Positions 9,952 through 18,735 of a stretch of 64,000 nucleotides of DNA are shown in pieces. Positions within the stretch are counted from its first letter, which is position 1. Every line of letters begins with the position of its first letter. This stretch comes from JBFLYZ01 sp040756415 (lineage in GTDB: Bacteria; Bacteroidota; Bacteroidia; JADZBD01): NCBI GenBank assembly GCA_040756415.1, contig JBFLYZ010000007.1, positions 1 to 64,000 of the forward strand. Direction: 5' to 3'. Below the pieces are notes generated by a model. That model worked only from the letters and a program-made list of their open reading frames with translations, was not told the DNA's origin and did no database searches. The translations under genes were made by a program, and so were the position numbers.

Positions 9952-12900
9952 ATGATCAGCACCGAAGTATACAAGCCCAAGAACAAGCTGCGCATCGTCA
10001 CGGCCGCCTCGCTCTTTGACGGGCATGACGCGGCCATCAACATCATGCGCAGGATCATACAGGCCAGCGGGGCCGAGGTCATACACCTGGGCCACGACCG
10101 CAGCGTGAAAGAGATAGTCGATTGCGCCATACAGGAAGACGCCCAGGCCATCGCCATCACCTCCTACCAGGGCGGGCACATGGAGTTCTTCAAATACATG
10201 TACGACCTGCTGAAGGAGGCCGGCTGCGGCCATATTAAGATATTCGGTGGCGGTGGAGGCACCATACTGCCTTCAGAAATAGAAGAGCTCCACCGGTACG
10301 GCATAGCCCGCATCTATTCGCCCGATGACGGCCGGGCCATGGGGCTGCAGGGCATGATCAACGATATGCTGCAAAAATGCGATTTCCCCAGCGGTGCGAA
10401 CGTGAACGGTGAGATCAAAACCCTTTCGAAGAAAGATATCAAGGCCATAGCCAAGATCATATCTGCGGCCGAGAATTTCCCTACCGAGGCCAAGCCGATC
10501 CTGAAAGAGGTCAGCGAGCTGGCGGTGCAGAAGAAAATACCCGTGCTGGGCATCACCGGAACGGGCGGTGCGGGAAAATCATCGCTTATCGATGAGCTGG
10601 TCAGGCGGTTTTTGATGGATTTCAGGGACAAGACCATCGCCATCATCTCGGTCGATCCATCCAAGAAAAAAACGGGTGGAGCCTTGCTGGGCGACCGCAT
10701 ACGCATGAACTCCATTTCCAATGAACGGGTGTACATGCGCTCGCTGGCCACCAGGCAAAGCAACCTGGCCCTCTCCAAATACGTGCAGGAAGCCGTGAAC
10801 GTGGTAAAGGCTGCCGGGTACGACCTGATCATTCTGGAAACCTCGGGCATTGGCCAAAGCGATACCGAGATACTCGACCATTCTGACGTTTCGCTGTATG
10901 TTATGACCCCCGAATACGGTGCGGCCACGCAGCTCGAAAAGATCGATATGCTCGATTTTGCCGATGTGGTGGCGCTGAACAAGTTCGACAAGCGGGGCGC
11001 CCAGGATGCGCTGCGCGATGTGAAGAAGCAGTACAGGCGCAACCGCCAGCAATTCAGCCTGAGCGATGAGCAAACGCCCGTGTTCGGCACCATCGCCTCG
11101 CAGTTCAACGACCCGGGGATGAACTCGCTCTACATCGCGGTGATGGGCAGGATAGCGGAGAAGACGGGCATTAAGCTGGAATCGAAGCTGGGACATACGG
11201 ATGAGATGAGCGAGAAGGTATACATCATTCCTCCTTCGCGCACCCGCTACCTCTCCGAAATATCAGACAACAACCGGAATTACGATAACTGGGTAAAGGA
11301 ACAGGCCGAAGTGGCCAACCAACTGTATGGGATACATAAGTCTGTTGCCACCCTTCAGCAGAGCAAGATCGAGGACAAGGACAGGCTGATCAAAAAGCTG
11401 CAGGAGGCTTATGCCGAAGTGGAAGCCAGGCTGGACGGGCAGTGCAAAAAAATACTGGAAGCCTGGCCAAAAAAATCACAACAGTTCAAAGACGAGTTCT
11501 ATATTTTTAAAGTACGCGACAAGGAAATAAAGATCAAAACGCATACCGAGTCGCTTTCGCATACCCAGGTGCCCAAGGTGGCCGTGCCCCGCTACGAGGC
11601 ATGGGGCGATATACTGCGCTGGGTGCTGCAGGAGAATTTCCCGGGAGAGTTCCCGTACGCTGCGGGCGTTTACCCGTTCAAGCGCACCGAGGAGGATCCT
11701 ACGCGCATGTTCGCGGGCGAAGGCGGGCCCGAGCGCACCAACAAGCGTTTTCATTATGTTTCGCTGTCCATGCCCGCCAAGCGCCTGTCTACCGCATTCG
11801 ACAGCGTAACGCTTTACGGGCGCGACCCCGATATACGCCCCGACATCTACGGCAAGATCGGAAACAGCGGTGTATCCATCTGCTGCCTCGATGATGCCAA
11901 AAAGCTCTATTCCGGCTTCAACCTGGCCGACCCGAGAACCTCCGTGTCGATGACCATTAACGGCCCCGCTCCTACCCTCACCGCCTTTTTCATGAACGCG
12001 GCCATCGACCAGCAATGCGAGCTGTACATCAAAAAACAGGGACTGGAAAAAGAGGTAGAGAAGAAGATAGAAGCGATCTACAAAAAACGTGGCGTGAAGC
12101 GGCCCAGATACCAGGGCGCCCTGCCCGAGGGTAATGACGGGCTGGGCCTCATTCTGCTGGGCGTAACGGGCGACCAGGTGCTGGACAAGGAGGTTTACGA
12201 AAAGATAAAAGCGGAAACGCTGAAGCAGGTACGCGGAACCGTGCAGGCCGATATACTCAAGGAAGACCAGGCGCAGAACACCTGCATCTTCTCCACCGAG
12301 TTCGCCCTGCGCATGATGGGCGATGTGCAGCAGTACTTCATTGACAAGAACGTACGCAATTTCTATTCGGTATCCATCAGCGGCTACCATATTGCCGAGG
12401 CGGGCGCCAATCCCATCACCCAACTGGCCTTTACCCTGGCCAACGGCTTCACCTACGTAGAGTACTACCTCTCGCGCGGAATGAAGATCGATGATTTCGC
12501 CCCTAATCTTTCCTTCTTTTTCTCCAATGGCATAGATCCCGAGTACGCGGTAATAGGCCGGGTGGCGCGCAAGATATGGGCCAAGGCCATGAAGGTGAAG
12601 TACAAGGCCAACGAGCGCTCGCAGATGCTCAAGTACCATATCCAGACCTCCGGGCGCAGCCTGCATGCGCAGGAGATCGACTTCAACGACATACGCACCA
12701 CCCTGCAGGCGCTGTACGCCATTTACGACAACTGCAACTCGCTTCATACGAATGCCTACGATGAGGCCATCACCACGCCTACCGAAGAATCGGTGCGAAG
12801 GGCCATGGCCATACAGCTCATCATCAACAAGGAGCTGGGCCTGGCGAAGAACGAGAACCCTTTGCAGGGCTCTTTCATCATCGAAGAGCTGACCGACCTG

Positions 12901-13332
12901 GTGGAAGAGGCGGTGCTTGCCGAGTTCGACCGCATTACCGAGCGAGGTGGCGTGCTGGGCGCGATGGAGACCATGTACCAGCGGGGCAAGATACAGGAGG
13001 AGAGCCTGTATTATGAAACGCTCAAGCATACGGGGGAATTCCCCATCATTGGCGTGAACACCTTCCTTTCCTCCAAGGGCTCGCCCACCATCCTGCCTAA
13101 GGAAGTGATACGCGCTACGGAAGAAGAAAAGAAATACCAGATCTCCATGCTGGGCGAGCTGCACAGGGGCAATGCGGAAAAAGCACAGGAGCTGCTGCGC
13201 GAGCTGCAACTGAGCGCCATCCAGAATAAGAACATCTTCGAGAAGCTGATGGAGGCGGCCAAGTATTGCTCGCTGGGACAGATTACCAACGCTTTGTTCG
13301 AGGTAGGCGGGCAGTACAGGCGGAACATGTGA
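9952..13332 (+). CDS. icmF: Fused coenzyme-B12-dependent isobutyryl-CoA mutase (IcmF type)
   Basis: 1126 residues joining three parts in the IcmF order. First, a cobalamin-binding domain with the base-off motif (FDGHDAA, His about residue 25, and GGGGGTI). Second, a MeaB/MeaI-type G-protein chaperone with P-loop GTGGAGKSS (about 203) and NKFD (about 343). Third, a methylmalonyl-CoA-mutase-like catalytic barrel (from about 560, with YPFKRTEEDPTRMFAGEGGP and INGPAPT). Such enzymes interconvert isobutyryl-CoA and n-butyryl-CoA, or related branched acyl-CoAs, by radical carbon-skeleton rearrangement. The G domain loads and protects B12. ATG 9952 is chosen because the promoter -33 box covers the alternative TTG at 9910. 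It is transcribed alone and meets the next gene tail to tail, 5 nt apart. Exact substrate not settled. Confidence 0.93.
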   Translation: MISTEVYKPKNKLRIVTAASLFDGHDAAINIMRRIIQASGAEVIHLGHDRSVKEIVDCAIQEDAQAIAITSYQGGHMEFFKYMYDLLKEAGCGHIKIFGGGGGTILPSEIEELHRYGIARIYSPDDGRAMGLQGMINDMLQKCDFPSGANVNGEIKTLSKKDIKAIAKIISAAENFPTEAKPILKEVSELAVQKKIPVLGITGTGGAGKSSLIDELVRRFLMDFRDKTIAIISVDPSKKKTGGALLGDRIRMNSISNERVYMRSLATRQSNLALSKYVQEAVNVVKAAGYDLIILETSGIGQSDTEILDHSDVSLYVMTPEYGAATQLEKIDMLDFADVVALNKFDKRGAQDALRDVKKQYRRNRQQFSLSDEQTPVFGTIASQFNDPGMNSLYIAVMGRIAEKTGIKLESKLGHTDEMSEKVYIIPPSRTRYLSEISDNNRNYDNWVKEQAEVANQLYGIHKSVATLQQSKIEDKDRLIKKLQEAYAEVEARLDGQCKKILEAWPKKSQQFKDEFYIFKVRDKEIKIKTHTESLSHTQVPKVAVPRYEAWGDILRWVLQENFPGEFPYAAGVYPFKRTEEDPTRMFAGEGGPERTNKRFHYVSLSMPAKRLSTAFDSVTLYGRDPDIRPDIYGKIGNSGVSICCLDDAKKLYSGFNLADPRTSVSMTINGPAPTLTAFFMNAAIDQQCELYIKKQGLEKEVEKKIEAIYKKRGVKRPRYQGALPEGNDGLGLILLGVTGDQVLDKEVYEKIKAETLKQVRGTVQADILKEDQAQNTCIFSTEFALRMMGDVQQYFIDKNVRNFYSVSISGYHIAEAGANPITQLAFTLANGFTYVEYYLSRGMKIDDFAPNLSFFFSNGIDPEYAVIGRVARKIWAKAMKVKYKANERSQMLKYHIQTSGRSLHAQEIDFNDIRTTLQALYAIYDNCNSLHTNAYDEAITTPTEESVRRAMAIQLIINKELGLAKNENPLQGSFIIEELTDLVEEAVLAEFDRITERGGVLGAMETMYQRGKIQEESLYYETLKHTGEFPIIGVNTFLSSKGSPTILPKEVIRATEEEKKYQISMLGELHRGNAEKAQELLRELQLSAIQNKNIFEKLMEAAKYCSLGQITNALFEVGGQYRRNM

Positions 13333-13337
13333 CCGGT

Positions 13338-13829
13338 TTATTCCGGTTTCAGTTCGCCCAGCAAGCTGTTCATATCAAGCGGTTGAGTGTACATATCCAA
13401 ATCGCCATTGACTTTCCGGGGCCAGGCTTCCTTCGGCCTGTCCCAATACAGTTCCACCCCGTTCCTGTCAGGATCATCGAGATAAATTGCTTCCGAAACC
13501 CCGTGATCAGACGCTCCTGTTAAGGGATAGCCTGCATCCAGTAATCGTTTGACCGCCACAGCGAGGTCCTTCCGCGAAGGATACAAAATAGCGGTATGAT
13601 ATAAACCCGGGCTGTCGACAGGCGCAGGAGGCGCTCCTTTCGAATGCCAGGTGTTCAGGCCAATATGATGATGGTACCCGCCCGCAGAAATGAACACGGC
13701 CGAACTGCCGTAGCGCATGGTCACCTCAAAGCCCAGCAGGTCGCGGTAGAACTTCAGGGAGCGCTCCAGGTCGGAAACCTTCAGGTGAACATGTCCGATG
13801 CGGGCCTGGGCAGGTATTTTATATGTCAT
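13338..13829 (-). CDS. VOC/glyoxalase family protein
   Basis: 163 residues with a vicinal-oxygen-chelate fold signature: GHVHLKVSDLERSLKFYRDLLGF at the N-terminus, a second module with LYHTAILYPSRKDL, and DPDRNGVELYWDRP near the C-terminus. The His and Glu metal ligands expected for the family are visible (GHVH, YHT, VELYWD). It resembles catechol-2,3-dioxygenase/CatE-like members, but the substrate cannot be told. The start at 13829 is chosen because the protein then begins MTYKIPAQARIGHVHL and a TACTTTTG promoter box lies 21 nt upstream. It is divergent from the beta-lactamase-like gene. Confidence 0.85.
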   Translation of the reverse strand: MTYKIPAQARIGHVHLKVSDLERSLKFYRDLLGFEVTMRYGSSAVFISAGGYHHHIGLNTWHSKGAPPAPVDSPGLYHTAILYPSRKDLAVAVKRLLDAGYPLTGASDHGVSEAIYLDDPDRNGVELYWDRPKEAWPRKVNGDLDMYTQPLDMNSLLGELKPE

Positions 13830-13850
13830 GGCTCTTATCTTTTTAACAGG

Positions 13851-13882
13851 CAAAAGTAGATAAATGCCCACCCCCGGACAAT
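13851..13882 (-). promoter_or_regulatory. Promoter of the VOC family gene
   Basis: On the minus strand, ATTG (complement of 13879-13882) and TACTTTTG (complement of 13851-13858) are 20 nt apart. The arrangement lies back to back with the plus-strand -7 box at 13902-13909. Confidence 0.65.
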
Positions 13883-13901
13883 GGCCGGGCGCTTCCTGCC
13901 G

Positions 13902-13909
13902 TATCTTTG
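13902..13909 (+). promoter_or_regulatory. -7 promoter box of the beta-lactamase-like gene
   Basis: TATCTTTG fits TAnnTTTG exactly and ends 5 nt before the ATG at 13915, so the transcript would be leaderless or nearly so. It supports 13915 over the in-frame upstream ATG at 13864. I see no clear -33 box. Confidence 0.6.
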
Positions 13910-13914
13910 TACAA

Positions 13915-15087
13915 ATGAAAAAGGTATTTCTTCCTGCTATCCTTTTTATCATGGCGGCCTCCTGCGACCTGCAGCGGGGATCCACCGCGCGCAAGTTCCG
14001 CTGGATTCCTTCCATAGAAAAAAAGTCGGTGATCGTTTATACCGGATCGGAAAAACGCATACAAACGCGCATGGATTCCCTCTTCGCTGAGCTGGTGCTT
14101 AACCACGAGTTCAACGGCAGCGTGCTTATCGCCAGGCGGGGAAGAGTGCTGTATAAAAAGGTGTTTGGATACCAGACCAAAAAGCCGGCCAGGTTCCTCA
14201 CCGATTCTTCTGCTTTCCAATTGGCCTCCACCAGCAAACCCTTTACCGCCACCGCCATACTCATGCTCTACGAGTGGGGCAAACTCCAGCTTGACGACAG
14301 CGTGCAGAAATTCATACCGGGTTTTCCGTATAAGGGCATTACGGTGAAAATGCTGCTCAACCATCGTTCAGGACTACCCAATTATATGTATTGCATGGAC
14401 GATACCTGCAAAGCGAAGGACGTGCCGCTGACCAACGAGCAGGTGATCGGCTACATGATCAAAACCAAGCCGGGCAATTATTCTGCACCGGATAAGAAAT
14501 TCGAATACTGTAACACCAACTATATGTTGCTGGCCACCATCGTGGAAAAGGTATCGGGCATGAGCTTCGCGGATTTCATGAAAAAGAACATATTTCTTCC
14601 CTTAGGCATGAAGCATACCCGCGTGGTCAGCATGGCCAGCGATACTTTGCAGCCCAACGACACCCGCGGTTATGAAGGTAAAAAAGTAGAGCTGGTGGAA
14701 GCCGATTTCCTGGATGGCACCGTAGGCGATAAAGGCATTTATTCCACTACTTATGATCTTTTCCGCTTCGAGCGTGCGTTGACAAAAGGGCGTGTGCTGA
14801 AGCCCCAGACCCTTGAACTGGCCTATGCGGGCTACAGCTTTGAGAAAAAAGGAAACCGCAACTACGGCCTGGGCTGGAGGATACTCCAGCGTAAAGACGA
14901 GCCCATGCTCATTTACCATAACGGCTGGTGGCACGGTTACACCACCGCGTTTATCCGCAGGCCGCAGGATGAAACGGTCATCATCGTACTTTGCAATCGC
15001 TTCAGGAAAGGATCGTTCTATTCCCATTACATCCTGAACATCATGGACGGCAGGCCCGCTAACGGAATAGCGGAAGAAGAAGAATGA
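13915..15087 (+). CDS. Beta-lactamase-like serine hydrolase lipoprotein (class C / DD-peptidase fold)
   Basis: 390 residues. A lipoprotein signal, MKKVFLPAILFIMAASC, puts the lipidated cysteine in the N-terminal region, so the protein is envelope-anchored. Penicillin-binding-fold motifs are present: STSK (Ser about residue 105), YCN (about 198) and HNG in YHNGWWHGY (about 335). The family includes esterases, peptidases and class C beta-lactamases; these motifs do not separate them. The start at 13915 gives the lipobox at a normal distance and sits just after a TATCTTTG box. The PBP4-type gene starts 47 nt downstream, suggesting a shared cell-wall role. Confidence 0.85.
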   Translation: MKKVFLPAILFIMAASCDLQRGSTARKFRWIPSIEKKSVIVYTGSEKRIQTRMDSLFAELVLNHEFNGSVLIARRGRVLYKKVFGYQTKKPARFLTDSSAFQLASTSKPFTATAILMLYEWGKLQLDDSVQKFIPGFPYKGITVKMLLNHRSGLPNYMYCMDDTCKAKDVPLTNEQVIGYMIKTKPGNYSAPDKKFEYCNTNYMLLATIVEKVSGMSFADFMKKNIFLPLGMKHTRVVSMASDTLQPNDTRGYEGKKVELVEADFLDGTVGDKGIYSTTYDLFRFERALTKGRVLKPQTLELAYAGYSFEKKGNRNYGLGWRILQRKDEPMLIYHNGWWHGYTTAFIRRPQDETVIIVLCNRFRKGSFYSHYILNIMDGRPANGIAEEEE

Positions 15088-15134
15088 ACCCGCCCTTTTA
15101 AAGGGGCGATTATAACCATCAACTGATCGATTCT

Positions 15135-16706
15135 TTGAAAACCGTACTCAATAAGAAGCTTACCCTCTGGCAAACCCTGGCCATAGCAGGGATATCCGTG
15201 GTTCTTTTTTACCTGGTCTTTTTTCCCTATGCAGAAGTGATCACACAGAAGATAGAAGAAAAGAAATACAGGCGGGATTCTCTCCTGGCCGCAGATTCTG
15301 CTGAAAAAGACACCACCCCGCTGGAGCGGCTGCTTCACGCGCTGGATACCTTATCTAAGCGGCCGGAGCTGATGTATGCGGGTTTCGGCTTCTCCCTCGT
15401 TTCGCCCGACAGCAATACGGTGATCGCGGAGTATAATTCGAAGCAGGCGCTGGTGCCCGCCTCCGTGATGAAGATCGTCACAACCGGTGTGGCGCTGGCC
15501 CGGCTGGGAGCGGGTTACCGCTACACCACCCAATTGCAATACGATGGCAACATTGAGGGGGGCGTACTGAAGGGCAATATTTACATACGCGGCACGGGCG
15601 ATCCCACACTGGGTTCTGAAACTTTTGGCAGCACCAGCGCCAAGACCGTGCTGGCCAACTGGACAGCCGCGATAAAAAGCCTCGGCATCGATTCCATTAC
15701 CGGTGCCATCATTGGCGATGCGGAATATTTCGAGCCCGATCCTATTCCTGGCGGCTGGGCCTGGGAGGATATGCAGAGCAGCTACGGCATAGGCACCTGC
15801 GGTTTGTCCTGGAGGGAAAACACCTACGATGTGTGCGTGTCATGCAAAGGCAACAGCACCTATGCGTATTCCTCGGTACCCGTGCCCGGCCTCAAGCTGT
15901 ATAACCGCACAGTCGTCAACGAGAACATTTACAAGCCTTACCTGTACGTTGCTGGCGCGCCCTACCAGGAAGAGCGCGTGGTACTGGGCGAGGTGAAAGG
16001 CGATTACTCCGAGCGGAGCAATATACCCGACCCCGCCCTGGCCTGCGCATACAATCTCCTGCTCTCGCTCCGCAATTTCGACATCGCGGTGAAAGATTCA
16101 TGCACCACCGTACGCAAGCTCAAGCTGAGCGGGCAGTATGAGCGTAAAGAGCGCAAGACCATACATACCACCTACTCGCCTTCCCTGGCGCAGATCGTGA
16201 CCCATTGCAATAAGGTAAGCCAGAATTTTTATGCCGAAACCATATTAAAGACGCTGGGCGCTGGCGGAAACTCCTACGGCAGCGTTTCGGGAGGCATAGG
16301 GGCGGTGATCAATTATTTCCGCGAAAAGGGAGTGAGCCTGCATGGCTTCTTCATGGCCGATGGCAGCGGGGTATCGCGATTCAATGCCCTCTCTGCAAAA
16401 TTCCTGACCGATATACTGGTTTGCTACGCGAAAGACTCTTCCATGTTCAGGAGCTTTTATAATTCCCTGCCTGTGGCGGGCGAGAGCGGTACGCTGAGCA
16501 ATGTAGGGGAAGAGACCATAGCTGCCGGCAACATTGCCGCCAAGAGCGGATACATGAGCCGCGTGCGCAGCTATGCGGGATACGTAACCACTCAAAGCGG
16601 GCGCCTGCTGGCCTTCAGTATGACCATGAACAACCAGGAATGGGACGCCACCCAGACCCGCCTGCGGATGGAAAAACTCATGGAGCTGATGGCGGGGTTG
16701 GACTAA
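15135..16706 (+). CDS. dacB: D-alanyl-D-alanine carboxypeptidase/endopeptidase, PBP4 (DacB) family
   Basis: 523 residues. An N-terminal membrane anchor or signal (about residues 10-32) is followed by the S13/PBP4 layout: SVMK (Ser about 110), SQN (about 362) and KSG (about 470), with a long insertion between the first two motifs as in DacB. It hydrolyses terminal D-alanine or cross-links in peptidoglycan in the periplasm. The only suitable start is a TTG at 15135; no in-frame ATG precedes the hydrophobic segment. It probably shares a transcript with the preceding gene, and its stop lies 3 nt from the stop of the convergent radical SAM gene. Confidence 0.9.
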   Translation: MKTVLNKKLTLWQTLAIAGISVVLFYLVFFPYAEVITQKIEEKKYRRDSLLAADSAEKDTTPLERLLHALDTLSKRPELMYAGFGFSLVSPDSNTVIAEYNSKQALVPASVMKIVTTGVALARLGAGYRYTTQLQYDGNIEGGVLKGNIYIRGTGDPTLGSETFGSTSAKTVLANWTAAIKSLGIDSITGAIIGDAEYFEPDPIPGGWAWEDMQSSYGIGTCGLSWRENTYDVCVSCKGNSTYAYSSVPVPGLKLYNRTVVNENIYKPYLYVAGAPYQEERVVLGEVKGDYSERSNIPDPALACAYNLLLSLRNFDIAVKDSCTTVRKLKLSGQYERKERKTIHTTYSPSLAQIVTHCNKVSQNFYAETILKTLGAGGNSYGSVSGGIGAVINYFREKGVSLHGFFMADGSGVSRFNALSAKFLTDILVCYAKDSSMFRSFYNSLPVAGESGTLSNVGEETIAAGNIAAKSGYMSRVRSYAGYVTTQSGRLLAFSMTMNNQEWDATQTRLRMEKLMELMAGLD

Positions 16707-16709
16707 TAC

Positions 16710-17774
16710 CTAGAACAGTTCCAGTTGCTTAAATTCGCCCGGCCTTCTGAAAGCGGTAAGGTCATATTCGAAATCCTCTCTCCCGTTTAGGTATTTTCGC
16801 ACGGCCGCCTTGAAAAGCTGGTTAATGCTTTGCGATATATTGCCCTCTCCGCGCATCCTTACCCCGAAGCGGCTGTCATTCAGGTTGCCACCGTGGGCTG
16901 ACCGGATATGGTTCAGCACTTTTTCGGCCCGATCGGGAAAATTCTTGTGTATCCAGTCAGTGAATATATCGCCAATGGCGCCATTAAGACGAACAAAAGT
17001 GTAACCCGCGCAGTCGGCCCCATGCTCCGCTGCCGCCTTGATCAAAGCCGGTATCTCATCGCTGTTCAGCCCCGGCACGATAGGAGCGGTCATCACCCCG
17101 GCCGGTATGCCGTTCCTGCTCAGTTGCTCGATCACCTGCAGCCTTCGCCTGGCGGTGACCGTTCTCGGCTCCATCAGCTGCCTGAGGTCTTCGTTCAGGG
17201 AGGTGATGGAGATCATCACATGCACCAGCTTGTGCCGGGCCAATTCTTTAAGAATATCGATATCTCTTAGCACCAGGGCATTCTTGCTGATGATGCCTAC
17301 CGGGTGCCTGTACTTCAATAGCACCTCCAGCATGGCGCGCGTGATCTTTTCCTTACGTTCCACCGGCTGGTAGCAGTCGGTATTGCCCGAAAGCATGATA
17401 GGCTGCACCACCCAGTTCTTGTTCATGAACTGCTTTTCAAGCAGCTCGGCCGCGTTACGCTTGATGATGATCTTGCGCTCAAAGTCAAGGCCCGCGCTGA
17501 AACCCCAGTACTGGTGCACGTTCCGCGCATAGCAGTAAATACATCCGTGCTCGCATCCCTGGTAGGGGTTCATGCTGTACATGCTTCCTATGTCGGGACT
17601 ATCGACCTTATTGACGATCTTCTTCGGATTCTCGATGAAATACTGGGTCTTGCTGTTGGTCAGCAGCTCTTCATCGATCACTTCCATATGCTCCTGCACG
17701 TAGACCTGCTTCAGGTAAGGATTGAAGGTGTTGATCTGGGCCCCTCTGCCGTCAAAGTAGTTGTTCTCCTCCAT
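16710..17774 (-). CDS. PA0069-family radical SAM protein
   Basis: 354 residues. The iron-sulfur motif CEHGCIYCYAR (CxxxCxxC, about residues 73-83) is preceded by the family signature SMNPYQGCEHGC. A radical SAM barrel follows, with SGNTDCYQPVE and SKNALVLRD segments. The family resembles spore-photoproduct-lyase-like and Rv2578c-type proteins; members are common but their substrate is not established. It is convergent with dacB (3 nt between stops) and divergent from the acyltransferase gene. Confidence 0.88.
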   Translation of the reverse strand: MEENNYFDGRGAQINTFNPYLKQVYVQEHMEVIDEELLTNSKTQYFIENPKKIVNKVDSPDIGSMYSMNPYQGCEHGCIYCYARNVHQYWGFSAGLDFERKIIIKRNAAELLEKQFMNKNWVVQPIMLSGNTDCYQPVERKEKITRAMLEVLLKYRHPVGIISKNALVLRDIDILKELARHKLVHVMISITSLNEDLRQLMEPRTVTARRRLQVIEQLSRNGIPAGVMTAPIVPGLNSDEIPALIKAAAEHGADCAGYTFVRLNGAIGDIFTDWIHKNFPDRAEKVLNHIRSAHGGNLNDSRFGVRMRGEGNISQSINQLFKAAVRKYLNGREDFEYDLTAFRRPGEFKQLELF

Positions 17775-17909
17775 AGCTCAATTATACGCCATTTGTGTTT
17801 CATGGTTATGACTTTCCCAGAGATACTATTTTTTTTAGCAAGGGTGGCCGTGGTATTCCGCTTCAAAAGCTGATTAAGATGATATTTCCTATATTCGTTG
17901 ACGGTGGCT

Positions 17910-18692
17910 ATGGAAGAAAAGAAGAAACGAAGGGGCTTGCTCAAGCGCGATGCGTTGGGAAATATCGTGTTCCTGAAAAAGCTCCTGATCTCCCTGCTCG
18001 GGGCGGCCACCTACCCGCGCTTCAAATGGCTGCATAAGATAGCGATCAGCGGCACCGAACACCTGGAGGGCCTTCCCGAGACCAATGTGCTGTTCGTATC
18101 CAACCACCAGACCTATTTTGCCGATGTCATCGCCATCCTGCACGTGTTCAACTCGGCCCGCTTCAAATTCAAAAACAAGATAGGAGCGCCCGTTTACCTG
18201 CTGGCCCCCCGGCACAATAATTATTTTGTAGCGGCCGAAGAGACCATGAAGGCCGGCATACTTCCCAAGATATTCACCTACGCGGGATCGGTAAACATAC
18301 AGCGCACTTTCCGCGAAGCCGGCAAGGACATCAACCGACAGGTAAAAATGGACGATATTTCGAAAATTGGCGATGCCTTGTCAGACGGCTGGGTGCTCAC
18401 TTTCCCGCAGGGGACCACTACCCCTTTTGCGCCCGGGCGAAGAGGGGTAACGCACATTATCAAAAAGTACGGGCCGGTGGTGGTGCCTGTTGTGATTGGC
18501 GGGTTCAACAGGGCTTTCGATAAAAAAGGACTCAGGGTCAGGAACCGGAAGGCCAGGCTGAGCATTCGCTTTAAGCCCCCCATGAAGCTGAACCTGGAAA
18601 TGGAGCCCGACCTGATGCTGGAACAGATCATGGAGGCTATCGAGCAAAGCGAAAAGTTCAAACCCGCATCCAAAAGCCTGACCCAGGCCTGA
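17910..18692 (+). CDS. Lysophospholipid acyltransferase family protein with variant motifs
   Basis: 260 residues related to 1-acyl-glycerol-3-phosphate acyltransferases (PlsC/LPLAT), membrane-peripheral phospholipid or lipid enzymes. The expected order is visible: a catalytic-type block LFVSNHQTYFADV (about 68-80), then a glycine/aromatic block, then TFPQGTTTPFAPG (about 166-178). Two points are odd. The His-Asp spacing is HX5D rather than the usual HX4D, and the usual FPEGTR appears as FPQGTT. The start is ATG 17910; the upstream in-frame TTG at 17898 is less likely because a near-consensus TATATTCG box ends at 17897. It ends 43 nt from a convergent gene. Substrate unknown. Confidence 0.82.
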   Translation: MEEKKKRRGLLKRDALGNIVFLKKLLISLLGAATYPRFKWLHKIAISGTEHLEGLPETNVLFVSNHQTYFADVIAILHVFNSARFKFKNKIGAPVYLLAPRHNNYFVAAEETMKAGILPKIFTYAGSVNIQRTFREAGKDINRQVKMDDISKIGDALSDGWVLTFPQGTTTPFAPGRRGVTHIIKKYGPVVVPVVIGGFNRAFDKKGLRVRNRKARLSIRFKPPMKLNLEMEPDLMLEQIMEAIEQSEKFKPASKSLTQA

Positions 18693-18735
18693 GCCGCCAT
18701 CTTTCTTTAGGTAAAGCCAGGATAGGTTTCCGGAA

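Noticed and set aside
11476..13209. 577-codon open frame on the minus strand opposite icmF
   Set aside because: It is antisense to strongly conserved mutase and G-protein motifs, and its His/Leu/Gly-rich product has no recognisable domain; an artefact of G+C-rich third positions.
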